Source: Kitasatospora sp. NBC_00240
GTDB taxonomy: Bacteria; Actinomycetota; Actinomycetes; Streptomycetales; Streptomycetaceae
DNA: 64,000 nt
Assembly (NCBI RefSeq): GCF_026342405.1
Contig: NZ_JAPEMU010000001.1
Coordinates: forward strand, 558,001-622,000
Direction: 5' to 3'
Positions 1 to 6,772 of this stretch are shown piece by piece; positions within the stretch are counted from its first letter, which is position 1, and each line of letters starts with the position of its first letter. Below the pieces are notes generated by a model. It saw only the letters and a program-made list of their open reading frames with translations, did no database searches and was not told the origin of the DNA. Position numbers and translations under genes: made by a program.

Positions 1-2058
1 GCCGTAGACCCGCAGGTTTCGGCCGAGCAGGTCGGAGGCCGATGCCGGCCGGTAGCGGACACCGCGCAGGGCGAGCGGGATCAGCGCGACGATGATCAGT
101 GCGTTGAAGATGATCGCCGAAGTGATCGCCGAAGCAGGACTGTGCAGATCCATGACGTTCAGGTGTCGCAGGCCCGGGTAGGCGCCGGCGAACATCGCAG
201 GGATGATCGCGAAGTACTTGGCGACGTCGTTGGCGATCGAGAACGTCGTCAACGCGCCCCGGGTGATGAGCAGTTGCTTGCCGATCTCGACGATGTCGAT
301 CAGCTTGGTGGGGTTGGAGTCCAGGTCCACCATGTTCCCGGCCTCCTTGGCGGCCGAGGTGCCGGTGTTCATCGCCACGCCGACATCGGCCTGGGCGAGG
401 GCCGGCGCGTCGTTCGTGCCGTCACCGGTCATCGCGACCAGCTTCCCGCCCTCCTGCTCCTGCCTGATCAGCGCCAGCTTGTCCTCCGGGGTGGCCTCGG
501 CGAGGAAGTGGTCGACCCCTGCCTCCGCCGCGATCGCCCGGGCCGTCAGCGGGTTGTCGCCCGTGACCATGACGGTCCTGATGCCCATCCGGCGCAGCTC
601 GGCGAACCGCTCGCCGATGCCGTCCTTGACGACGTCCTTGAGCTGGATCACGCCCAGCGGGCGGGCACCGTGCCGGTCGTGGACGGCGACCATCAACGGG
701 GTGCCGCCACCCGCCGCGATCACGTCGACGATCTCGAACGCCTGCGGCGGGACCTGTCCGCCGCGCTCGTGCACCCAGGCCGCGACCGCCGCGGCGGCGC
801 CCTTACGGACCAGGACGGGTGGCGCGTCGGTCCAGTTCAGGTCGACGCCGCTCATCCTGGTCTGCGCGCTGAACGGGACGAACTCCATCCGGCCCAGCTC
901 GCCCGCGGCGCGGGCCCGCAGGCCGTACCTCTCCTTGGCGAGCACGATGATCGAGCGGCCCTCGGGGGTCTCGTCAGCGAGGCTGGACAGCTGGGCGGCC
1001 TCGGCGAGCTGGCTGTCCGACACCCCGGCGAGCCGGACGAAGCGGACCGCCTGCCGGTTGCCCAAGGTGATCGTTCCGGTCTTGTCGAGGAGGAGCACGT
1101 CCACGTCACCGGCCGCCTCCACCGCCCGGCCGGACATCGCCAGCACGTTGCGCTGGACGAGGCGGTCCATCCCGGCGATACCGATCGCCGAGAGCAGCGC
1201 GCCGATCGTGGTCGGGATCAACGCCACCAGCAGGGCGACCAGGACGGTGGTGCTCTGCTCGGCGCCGGCGAAGACGGCCATCGGCTGGAGCGTGACGACG
1301 CTGAGGATGAAGACGACCGTGAGGGAGGCGAGCAGCAGGTTGAGGGCGATCTCGTTCGGGGTCTTCTTACGCTCGGCGCCCTCGACCAGGGCGATCATAC
1401 GGTCGATGAAGGTCAGCCCGGGCTTGGACGTGATCCGGACGACGATCCGGTCCGAGAGCACCTTGGTACCGCCGGTGACGGCACTGCGGTCACCGCCGGC
1501 CTCGCGGATGACGGGGGCCGACTCGCCGGTGATCGCGGACTCGTCGACGGCCGCGACGCCTTCCACCACGTCGCCGTCACCCGGGACGGTCTCCCCCGCC
1601 TCGACGACCACGAAGTCGTACAGCAGCAGCTCCTCCGCAGGCACCCGCTCCTCGGGGCAGCGCTCCAGACCGACGCGCCATCGGAGGAGCCGCCGCGCCA
1701 CCGTGCCCGTCCTGGCCCTTCGCAGGGACGCGGCCTGGGCCTTGCCGCGGCCCTCGGCCACGGCCTCCGCGAGGTTGGCGAAGACGACGGTCAGCCAGAG
1801 CCACAGGCTGATCAGCCAGGCGAAGACGCTCGGCGACACCAGGGCGGAGAGCGTGGTGAGGGCCGAGCCGACCTCGACGACGAACATCACCGGGTTCTTC
1901 ACCATCACCCGCGGATGAAGCTTGTGCAGCGCCTCCGGCAGGGAGGTGAGCAGCTGTTTCGGGTCGAAGAGACCGCTGGCGGCACGGTGGCGGCGGACCG
2001 GTGGCGGTTGCGGTGCCGGGGAGGTGGTGGGGTCCTTCTCAGGAGCCGGTGCAAGCAT
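1..2058 (-). CDS. kdpB: Potassium-transporting ATPase subunit B (3' end cut by window edge)
   Basis: Catalytic P-type ATPase subunit of the Kdp K+ uptake complex in the cytoplasmic membrane; it hydrolyses ATP to drive K+ through KdpA. 686 codons are visible, and comparison with the usual ~700 residues suggests only the last 15-25 are missing. Seen: the KdpB-type N-terminus [11 protein letters not shown], the actuator motif AITGES, the phosphorylation motif DKTGTIT with Asp near residue 325, and the hinge motif [16 protein letters not shown]. The ATG at 2058 is preceded by AGAAGG at good spacing. Oddity: kdpF and kdpA normally precede kdpB, but no same-strand gene lies upstream until 6684, so kdpA is missing or displaced. 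kdpC cannot be checked because it would lie beyond the edge. Confidence 0.95.
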   Translation of the reverse strand, partial: MLAPAPEKDPTTSPAPQPPPVRRHRAASGLFDPKQLLTSLPEALHKLHPRVMVKNPVMFVVEVGSALTTLSALVSPSVFAWLISLWLWLTVVFANLAEAVAEGRGKAQAASLRRARTGTVARRLLRWRVGLERCPEERVPAEELLLYDFVVVEAGETVPGDGDVVEGVAAVDESAITGESAPVIREAGGDRSAVTGGTKVLSDRIVVRITSKPGLTFIDRMIALVEGAERKKTPNEIALNLLLASLTVVFILSVVTLQPMAVFAGAEQSTTVLVALLVALIPTTIGALLSAIGIAGMDRLVQRNVLAMSGRAVEAAGDVDVLLLDKTGTITLGNRQAVRFVRLAGVSDSQLAEAAQLSSLADETPEGRSIIVLAKERYGLRARAAGELGRMEFVPFSAQTRMSGVDLNWTDAPPVLVRKGAAAAVAAWVHERGGQVPPQAFEIVDVIAAGGGTPLMVAVHDRHGARPLGVIQLKDVVKDGIGERFAELRRMGIRTVMVTGDNPLTARAIAAEAGVDHFLAEATPEDKLALIRQEQEGGKLVAMTGDGTNDAPALAQADVGVAMNTGTSAAKEAGNMVDLDSNPTKLIDIVEIGKQLLITRGALTTFSIANDVAKYFAIIPAMFAGAYPGLRHLNVMDLHSPASAITSAIIFNALIIVALIPLALRGVRYRPASASDLLGRNLRVYG

Positions 2059-2138
2059 GCGTCGAACCTTCTGCGGGCGGGCCGGTCACGGGGGCAGTGG
2101 GACGGGGCCCAAGCCAACCGTCCCCGGGGCTGCCGCCC

Positions 2139-2192
2139 GGCTTTGCTGACGCCTTTCTGACGGATCGACAGGGAAGATTGGCGCGGCCTTGA
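2139..2192 (-). promoter_or_regulatory. Candidate OmpR-family operator upstream of kdpB
   Basis: Read on the minus strand, 2160-2150 is TCAGAAAGGCG and 2149-2139 is TCAGCAAAGCC, two units in direct 11-bp phase about 80 nt upstream of the kdpB start. A further TCAAGGCCGCG lies at 2192-2182. An 11-bp direct repeat is the classic layout for OmpR/PhoB-family dimers. Similar pairs occur at 2337, 5537 and 12203. The identity of the regulator (KdpE or the winged-helix protein encoded at 5079) is inference. Confidence 0.4.
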
Positions 2193-2336
2193 CGCCTGGG
2201 TGCGTCCCCCGGCGTCCCGGAACCGCTCCGGTATCGGGTGATCCGGCCCGACCGCTCCGGAGCCGCTCCGCGTGGCCCTCTCCTGCACCTCCCCGGGCTC
2301 CGCGCAACCCCCGTTGCGCCGAACGGATGAGCCACG

Positions 2337-2390
2337 TCAAGGCTTCGTCAGGGCAGGCCCCCGGGCAGTCAACGAGTCGTCAGGATCACC
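2337..2390 (+). promoter_or_regulatory. Two phased pairs of 11-bp direct repeats upstream of the 2484 operon
   Basis: TCAAGGCTTCG (2337-2347) is followed directly by TCAGGGCAGGC (2348-2358). A second pair, TCAACGAGTCG (2369-2379) and TCAGGATCACC (2380-2390), starts 32 bp, or three helical turns, later. A weak -10-like TAGCGT lies at 2411. The arrangement suggests cooperative binding of an OmpR/PhoB-type activator upstream of the operon starting at 2484. The rest of the kdpB/2484 divergent region shows no other clear signal. Confidence 0.45.
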
Positions 2391-2483
2391 CGCTTCCCGC
2401 GTGGGCCCACCTAGCGTCGGAGATGTTCTCCTCGGGTCGACGAGGACCCGCCCCATCTCCACCAGTCTTCCGGAGCACCCGCC

Positions 2484-2843
2484 ATGACCAACACCACCCC
2501 GGCCCCTACGGAGCCCGAAGAACCCCGGCCCGTACTGCACGTCCCGGTCCGAGCCGTGGGAGCCGCGTACGCACTGCGGCTCTTCAAGCAGCGCGACGGC
2601 AGCCGCTGCGCCGTCGCGTTCACCTCGGCCACCGCGCTGACGACGCTGCTCGGGCCCACCCAGCGCTCCGTCCGACTCGCCGAACCCGCCCTGCGCGCCC
2701 TGGCGACACCGCTCGGCACCACCACGCTGGTCATCGACCCCCAGCTGGTCGCCCCGCCCGTCGCCCCGCACACCGCGGCGCGGACCTCCCGCACCGCCGG
2801 GCACGCGGCGCCCCGTTTCCCCGCCCTGCAGCCCCAGCGATGA
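2484..2843 (+). CDS. SAV_915-like small protein
   Basis: 119 residues, first gene of a plus-strand operon. The body (ALRLFKQRDGSRCAVAFTS, then a stretch ending in IDPQLVAPP) resembles the streptomycete SAV_915 family, whose function is unknown. I saw no signal peptide, membrane segment or catalytic motif; the C-terminal ~25 residues look disordered (Ala/Pro/Arg-rich). Its TGA overlaps the ATG of the next gene (ATGA at 2840), implying translational coupling. The family assignment is from memory of the sequence pattern. Confidence 0.75.
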   Translation: MTNTTPAPTEPEEPRPVLHVPVRAVGAAYALRLFKQRDGSRCAVAFTSATALTTLLGPTQRSVRLAEPALRALATPLGTTTLVIDPQLVAPPVAPHTAARTSRTAGHAAPRFPALQPQR

Positions 2844-3343
2844 CCGCCGACCGACCGGCCGACCCGGCCGACGAGGTGGAGCTTCAGCCGCTGAGCGCGC
2901 CCCTGGGCATCGGCCCGGCCCACGCCGGCGCCCCCGCCCTGCGGCTGTGCCCCAACGAGGTCACTACCGCTGCCCCAAGGCAGCGGCCGACCCGCAGCGG
3001 ATCCCCGCTCGGCGCCCCCGACGGGTTCGACCCGCGCACCCCGGGGCGGCCGCTGCGGGCCGTCGCCCGTGTCACCCACGGGCCGGTGCCGCTGGACTTC
3101 CAGCGGCTGGCAGCACGGATTCCCGCCGTACGGGGAGGACTCGTGCTGGCCGGGGAGGCCGACCTGGAACTGCATCCGGCCTGCGTCGACCAGTGCGAGC
3201 TGCGCGCCGTCGTCGCGGACCTGCGCCGGGCCGGCGCCGCCCGGGTACAGGTCGAGCTGGTCCTGCGCCGCCTCGTCCCGTCGGTGGACACGGCAACCCG
3301 CCCGGCGTCCGTAGTAACCCTCGCAAGGAGCGCCGCCTCATGA
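2840..3343 (+). CDS. Hypothetical protein in PLP-enzyme operon
   Basis: 167 residues, not recognised. The start is fixed by the ATGA overlap with the gene upstream, and the end overlaps the next gene in the same way (ATGA at 3340). The first ~75 residues are low-complexity Pro/Ala/Arg. The C-terminal half (VTHGPVPLDFQRLAARIPAV onward, residues ~80-150) looks like a compact alpha/beta domain with alternating hydrophobics. No membrane segment is visible. Overlaps on both sides suggest it works with, or is made in a fixed ratio to, the decarboxylase-like enzyme downstream. Confidence 0.7.
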   Translation: MTADRPADPADEVELQPLSAPLGIGPAHAGAPALRLCPNEVTTAAPRQRPTRSGSPLGAPDGFDPRTPGRPLRAVARVTHGPVPLDFQRLAARIPAVRGGLVLAGEADLELHPACVDQCELRAVVADLRRAGAARVQVELVLRRLVPSVDTATRPASVVTLARSAAS

Positions 3344-4698
3344 CCCTCACCCCCGTCCGCGGCTGCCTGTACGCCGACGAACCCGACACCACCCCCGGTA
3401 CCCCCATCGGCACCCCCTGGCCGGCCTCGGCCCAGGACGGCCCCGCCGGGCTCACCGTCGCCGGGGTCGCCCTCGCCGACGCCGCCGACCGCTTCGGAAC
3501 ACCGCTCTACGTCCTCGACGAGGACGAGGTCCGCTCCCGCTGCCGCGCCTACCGCACCGCCCTGCCGGGCGCAGAGGTGCTGTACGCCGCGAAGGCGTTC
3601 CTGTGCAGCGCCCTCGCCGACTGGATCGCCGAGGAGGGCCTCGGGCTCGACGTCTGCTCCGAGGGCGAACTGCGCCTGGCCGCCGCGGCCGGCTTCCCGC
3701 CCGAGCGGATCCTGCTGCACGGCAACGCCAAGAGCCCCGAGGAGCTGCGGCTCGCCCGGCGCCTGCGGGTCGGGCGGATCGTCGTCGACAGCCTCGCCGA
3801 GATCCCCCGGCTCGCGGCCCTGAGCAGTTCGGACACGCCCCAGCGCGTTCTCGTCCGGGTCGTCCCGGGCGTGGCCGCAGGCCACCACGAGGCCGTCCGC
3901 ACCGGCGTGGCGGGGCAGAAGTTCGGCTTCGCCCTCGAAGGCGGCGACGCTCTGGAAGCCGTCCGGCGCATCCTGGCCCAACCCGGCCTGGTCCTGGCCG
4001 GACTGCACTGCCACCTCGGCTCCCAGATCCCCTCCGTCGAGCCGTACCTCACCGCCGTCGACCGCCTCGTCGAACTCCTCGCGGCGATCCGCGACGAGCA
4101 CGGCGTCCAGCTGCCGGAGCTCGACCTCGGCGGTGGGCACGCGGTGACCTACCTCCCCGGGGAGGCCGCGCTGGACCTCGACGAGTTCGCCGCGCTCGTC
4201 CCCGTCCGACTGGCCGATGCCTGCAAACGCCGCCGCCTGGACGTCCCCCGCCTGGTCGTCGAGCCCGGCCGGGCGGTCATCGCGCCAGCCGCGGTCGCGG
4301 TCTACCGGGTGCTGACGGTCAAGCACACCGCCGACGGCCGGGTGTACGCCGCGGTCGACGGCGGCATGAGCGACAACCCCCGGCCCGCCCTGTACGGGGC
4401 CCGGTACGCGGTGCGCCTGGTCGGCCGCACCTCCACCGCCGCCGTACGGGAGGTCGACGTGGTCGGCCGCCACTGCGAGGCCGGCGACGTCCTGGTCCGG
4501 GCTGCCCGCCTGCCTGCCGACCTGCGCCCGGGCGACCTGCTGGCGGTCCCCGCCGCCGGCGCCTACCAGCTCTCGATGGCCTCCGGCTACAACCTGGTCG
4601 GCCGCCCCGCACTCGCCGCCGTCCGCAGCGGTCGGGCCCGGCTGCTGATCCGGCGTGAGAGCGTCGAGGACTTCCGCGCCCGCGAGGTCGGCCGCTGA
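3340..4698 (+). CDS. Type III PLP-dependent decarboxylase (diaminopimelate-decarboxylase-like)
   Basis: 452 residues with an alanine-racemase-fold PLP barrel followed by a beta domain. Seen: TPLYVLDEDEVRSR at the domain entry, the PLP-lysine motif LYAAKAF, HCHLGSQ, the glycine-rich GGGHAV, VEPGRAV, and the C-terminal motifs HCEAGDVL (catalytic Cys region) and SGYNLVGRP. Family members decarboxylate meso-diaminopimelate, ornithine/arginine or related amino acids. The unusual operon suggests a specialised paralogue rather than the housekeeping lysA, so no symbol is given and the substrate is unknown. It overlaps the gene upstream by 4 nt. Confidence 0.9.
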   Translation: MTLTPVRGCLYADEPDTTPGTPIGTPWPASAQDGPAGLTVAGVALADAADRFGTPLYVLDEDEVRSRCRAYRTALPGAEVLYAAKAFLCSALADWIAEEGLGLDVCSEGELRLAAAAGFPPERILLHGNAKSPEELRLARRLRVGRIVVDSLAEIPRLAALSSSDTPQRVLVRVVPGVAAGHHEAVRTGVAGQKFGFALEGGDALEAVRRILAQPGLVLAGLHCHLGSQIPSVEPYLTAVDRLVELLAAIRDEHGVQLPELDLGGGHAVTYLPGEAALDLDEFAALVPVRLADACKRRRLDVPRLVVEPGRAVIAPAAVAVYRVLTVKHTADGRVYAAVDGGMSDNPRPALYGARYAVRLVGRTSTAAVREVDVVGRHCEAGDVLVRAARLPADLRPGDLLAVPAAGAYQLSMASGYNLVGRPALAAVRSGRARLLIRRESVEDFRAREVGR

Positions 4699-4762
4699 GC
4701 CGTCCTCGCCGCAACCTGCCGACAACCCGCACCTGCTGACGCCTCGTGAAGGTGGTGTCCAC

Positions 4763-5029
4763 ATGACCGTTCCCGGTACCTTCCACCTCCGCACGCCCGT
4801 CCGCTCCACCCGGGCGCACGGACCCTCGCGCGTGTTCCTGACCGCCCTACTTCGACGGCTGGCCGACAGCCCCCTCGACAACACGGTGCTGCAGGCCCTC
4901 GGCGGCCCCTCGCCCGCAGGGGGTGACAGCCCGCGCCGTCCTCCCGTCCCCCTTCAGGCCAGCTGGCGGCCGGTCGTGAGCGCCGACGGCCGGCGGCGGC
5001 TCGAAGCCCGCTGGGATTCGGAGCACTGA
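4763..5029 (+). CDS. Hypothetical 88-residue protein
   Basis: ATG at 4763 follows GAAGGTGGT at normal spacing, 64 nt after the decarboxylase-like gene and in the same direction. The protein is basic at the N-terminus (LRTPVRSTRAHGPSRVFLTA) with a short predicted helix around FLTALLRRLADSPLDN and a Pro-rich middle. No family recognised. It is probably the fourth gene of the operon starting at 2484. Confidence 0.65.
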   Translation: MTVPGTFHLRTPVRSTRAHGPSRVFLTALLRRLADSPLDNTVLQALGGPSPAGGDSPRRPPVPLQASWRPVVSADGRRRLEARWDSEH

Positions 5030-5078
5030 ACACGCCGCCCAGCGACTCCGGCCGCTGACGCATTCACAAGGGGAAAGC

Positions 5079-5498
5079 ATGTCCCTGCACTACCCGCGGG
5101 TCTCCCGCATCCACGCGGTCCACCCGGCCGCCGTACAGGCAACCGCTCTGCTCGTCGCGGCCCGGCGCCGGCCGGACCGGTCCCGGGTCGAGGCCGGTGG
5201 AATAGCGGTCGACGGCGAAGGTCGCACCGCCACCGTCGGCGGCCGCGCGCTCCGGCTCACGTTCATGGAGTTCGAGCTCCTCGCCCACCTGGTGGCACAC
5301 CCGCTGCGGGTCTACACCCGCCGCCAGCTGCTGCACCTCGTGTGGACCCAGGAACCGTTCGGCGACTCGCGGACCGTCGATGTCCACATCGCCCGGTTGC
5401 GCCGCAAGCTCGGCCCTGAGCACCGGGACCGGATCTCCACCGTCCGCCAGGTCGGATACCGCTTCGACCCTCGGGGCACCGCGACAGCGAGCGGCTGA
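5079..5498 (+). CDS. Receiver-less OmpR/PhoB-type winged-helix DNA-binding protein
   Basis: 139 residues. The C-terminal ~95 form an OmpR/PhoB effector domain: LRLTFMEFELLAHLVAH (helices 1-2), YTRRQLLHLVW, the recognition-helix region RTVDVHIARLRRKLG, and the wing VRQVGYRFDP. There is no N-terminal receiver domain; the ~45 residues before the domain lack the phospho-acceptor Asp pocket. It therefore cannot be controlled by conventional phosphorelay. It lies 49 nt downstream of the 88-residue gene, with AAGGGGAAAGC before the ATG. It is the only OmpR-family DNA-binding domain in the window and a candidate reader of the 11-bp repeats at 2139, 2337, 5537 and 12203 (inference). Confidence 0.85.
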   Translation: MSLHYPRVSRIHAVHPAAVQATALLVAARRRPDRSRVEAGGIAVDGEGRTATVGGRALRLTFMEFELLAHLVAHPLRVYTRRQLLHLVWTQEPFGDSRTVDVHIARLRRKLGPEHRDRISTVRQVGYRFDPRGTATASG

Positions 5499-5536
5499 CC
5501 CCACGCCGGACCGGATGCCGCACCCGGTCCAGCATG

Positions 5537-5610
5537 TCAAGGCCGCATCAAAGAAGCGCCGGGACGCGTACGACGTGCGTCAAGGCCGGTGCCGCAGGGT
5601 CAGCGAGGGC
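5537..5610 (+). promoter_or_regulatory. 11-bp direct repeats upstream of the USP gene
   Basis: TCAAGGCCGCA (5537-5547) is directly followed by TCAAAGAAGCG (5548-5558). Additional single units TCAAGGCCGGT (5580) and TCAGCGAGGGC (5600) follow at near two-turn spacing. The first unit matches the one at 2337 in its first seven bases. It lies 100-170 nt upstream of the USP start at 5710 and just after the winged-helix gene. Confidence 0.4.
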
Positions 5611-5709
5611 GTCGAATGGAGGGGCAGGGCCGGCCGGAATCCTCCGGGGAGCACAGGTCCGTCCCGACCGGCAGGCGCCGACCGGGACACGGAAGGGAAG
5701 CGAGCAGCC

Positions 5710-6228
5710 ATGGTCGAGAACAGTCGGGTCGTCGTCGGGGTCAACGGCTCGTTGAGCAGTCTCGCGGCCCTGTACCGGGCGGTGGAGGAGGCCGGCAGAC
5801 GCGACGCGATGCTCGTCCCGGTGATCGCGTGGACCGCCGCGGACAAGACGCTACGGCCGCTCTCGGAGCTGGAGCACGTCGCCCGCAGGTGCCTGGACAC
5901 CGCGTTCGAGCAGGCCTTCGGCGGGTACCCCGGCGACATCGTCATCCGCCCGCTGGTGGTCCGCTCCCAACCCGGCCGTGCTCTGGTGGCCGCTGCGAGT
6001 GGCCCGGGTGACCTGCTGGTACTCGGCAGCGGCCACCACGGCAGGGTCCAGCGGGCACTGCACGGCTCGGTCGTCCGCCACTGCCGCGCCCACGCACGCT
6101 GCGAGGTGGTCGTGGTCTCCCCGTCCGCGCTCCTGGAGAGCCTGGAGCTCACCGCGCGCAGTGGGGCGCCCATGCCGTTCGCCGCCGGAAACGCCCGAGT
6201 CTCGCACCGTCCCGCCGCAGCACGGTGA
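5710..6228 (+). CDS. Universal stress protein (UspA family)
   Basis: 172 residues, single Usp domain. Seen: the first strand RVVVGVNGSLSSLAAL and the nucleotide-binding signature GSGHHGRVQRALHGSV (G-x2-G-x9-G-S), followed by VVVVS. Usp proteins with this motif bind ATP and protect cells in stress or dormancy. The C-terminal ~35 residues are a low-complexity extension. The ATG at 5710 follows GGAAGCG. It is convergent with the DUF3592-like gene at 6684-6268, and the phased repeats at 5537 probably control it. Confidence 0.85.
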   Translation: MVENSRVVVGVNGSLSSLAALYRAVEEAGRRDAMLVPVIAWTAADKTLRPLSELEHVARRCLDTAFEQAFGGYPGDIVIRPLVVRSQPGRALVAAASGPGDLLVLGSGHHGRVQRALHGSVVRHCRAHARCEVVVVSPSALLESLELTARSGAPMPFAAGNARVSHRPAAAR

Positions 6229-6267
6229 ACCACGGACCGCGACCCGCACCGAAGCGTCGGCGCCCCG

Positions 6268-6684
6268 TCAGACGGCGAGCAGGAACAGGGCCAACGACAG
6301 GAACACGGCCACGGCGCCGAGAACGATGAACGCTCCGTCCAGCCAGACGCGTTCGCGCCCCCGGACCGCGATCTCGCGGGGGGCCGCGGGGTCGTAGCTG
6401 ATCCACACCTGCCCGCCGTCGGCCAGCGGCTGCGCACGGCCCGCGGGCACCGGCGAGGAGACCTCCATCACGGCATCGTCCACGGTCACGAACTGCAGCA
6501 GCGGCCGCCCAGCCCCGGTGCGGTCTCCCGCATCGGCCGGGCGGTATCTGACCAGCGCCTGCACGGGCACTCCCACCCGTCGCAGCCTGCGGGTCCGGTT
6601 CAGCCCCATTGCACCGGCGAGGTAGGCGACCGCCCCGCCCATGCCGACGAGGAGAGCGAGCGGCAGCAGCCGACCGGCATCCAT
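6268..6684 (-). CDS. DUF3592-like membrane protein
   Basis: 138 residues. The ATG at 6684 has a strong GGGAGGAGG Shine-Dalgarno and is preferred over upstream in-frame starts. Topology: a membrane helix at residues ~5-24, an extracytoplasmic domain of about 80 residues (VWISYDPAAPREI resembles DUF3592 proteins), and a C-terminal membrane helix (VLGAVAVFLSLALFLLAV). No enzymatic role is known. It is downstream of kdpD on the same strand (89 nt gap), the position where kdpE would often be found. Confidence 0.7.
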   Translation of the reverse strand: MDAGRLLPLALLVGMGGAVAYLAGAMGLNRTRRLRRVGVPVQALVRYRPADAGDRTGAGRPLLQFVTVDDAVMEVSSPVPAGRAQPLADGGQVWISYDPAAPREIAVRGRERVWLDGAFIVLGAVAVFLSLALFLLAV

Positions 6685-6772
6685 CGGAGTCCTCCTCCCT
6701 GCGACGGTGCGGGCAGGCCCGCCCGTTCCAGTCTGCGCCGACGGACCGGTGCACGGCAGTCCCACGAGCGGT

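Noticed and set aside
142..2160. Long open frames antisense to kdpB
   Set aside because: They mirror the kdpB coding sequence, are Asp/Arg/Gly-rich and have no family features; long antisense frames are usual in DNA of this GC content.
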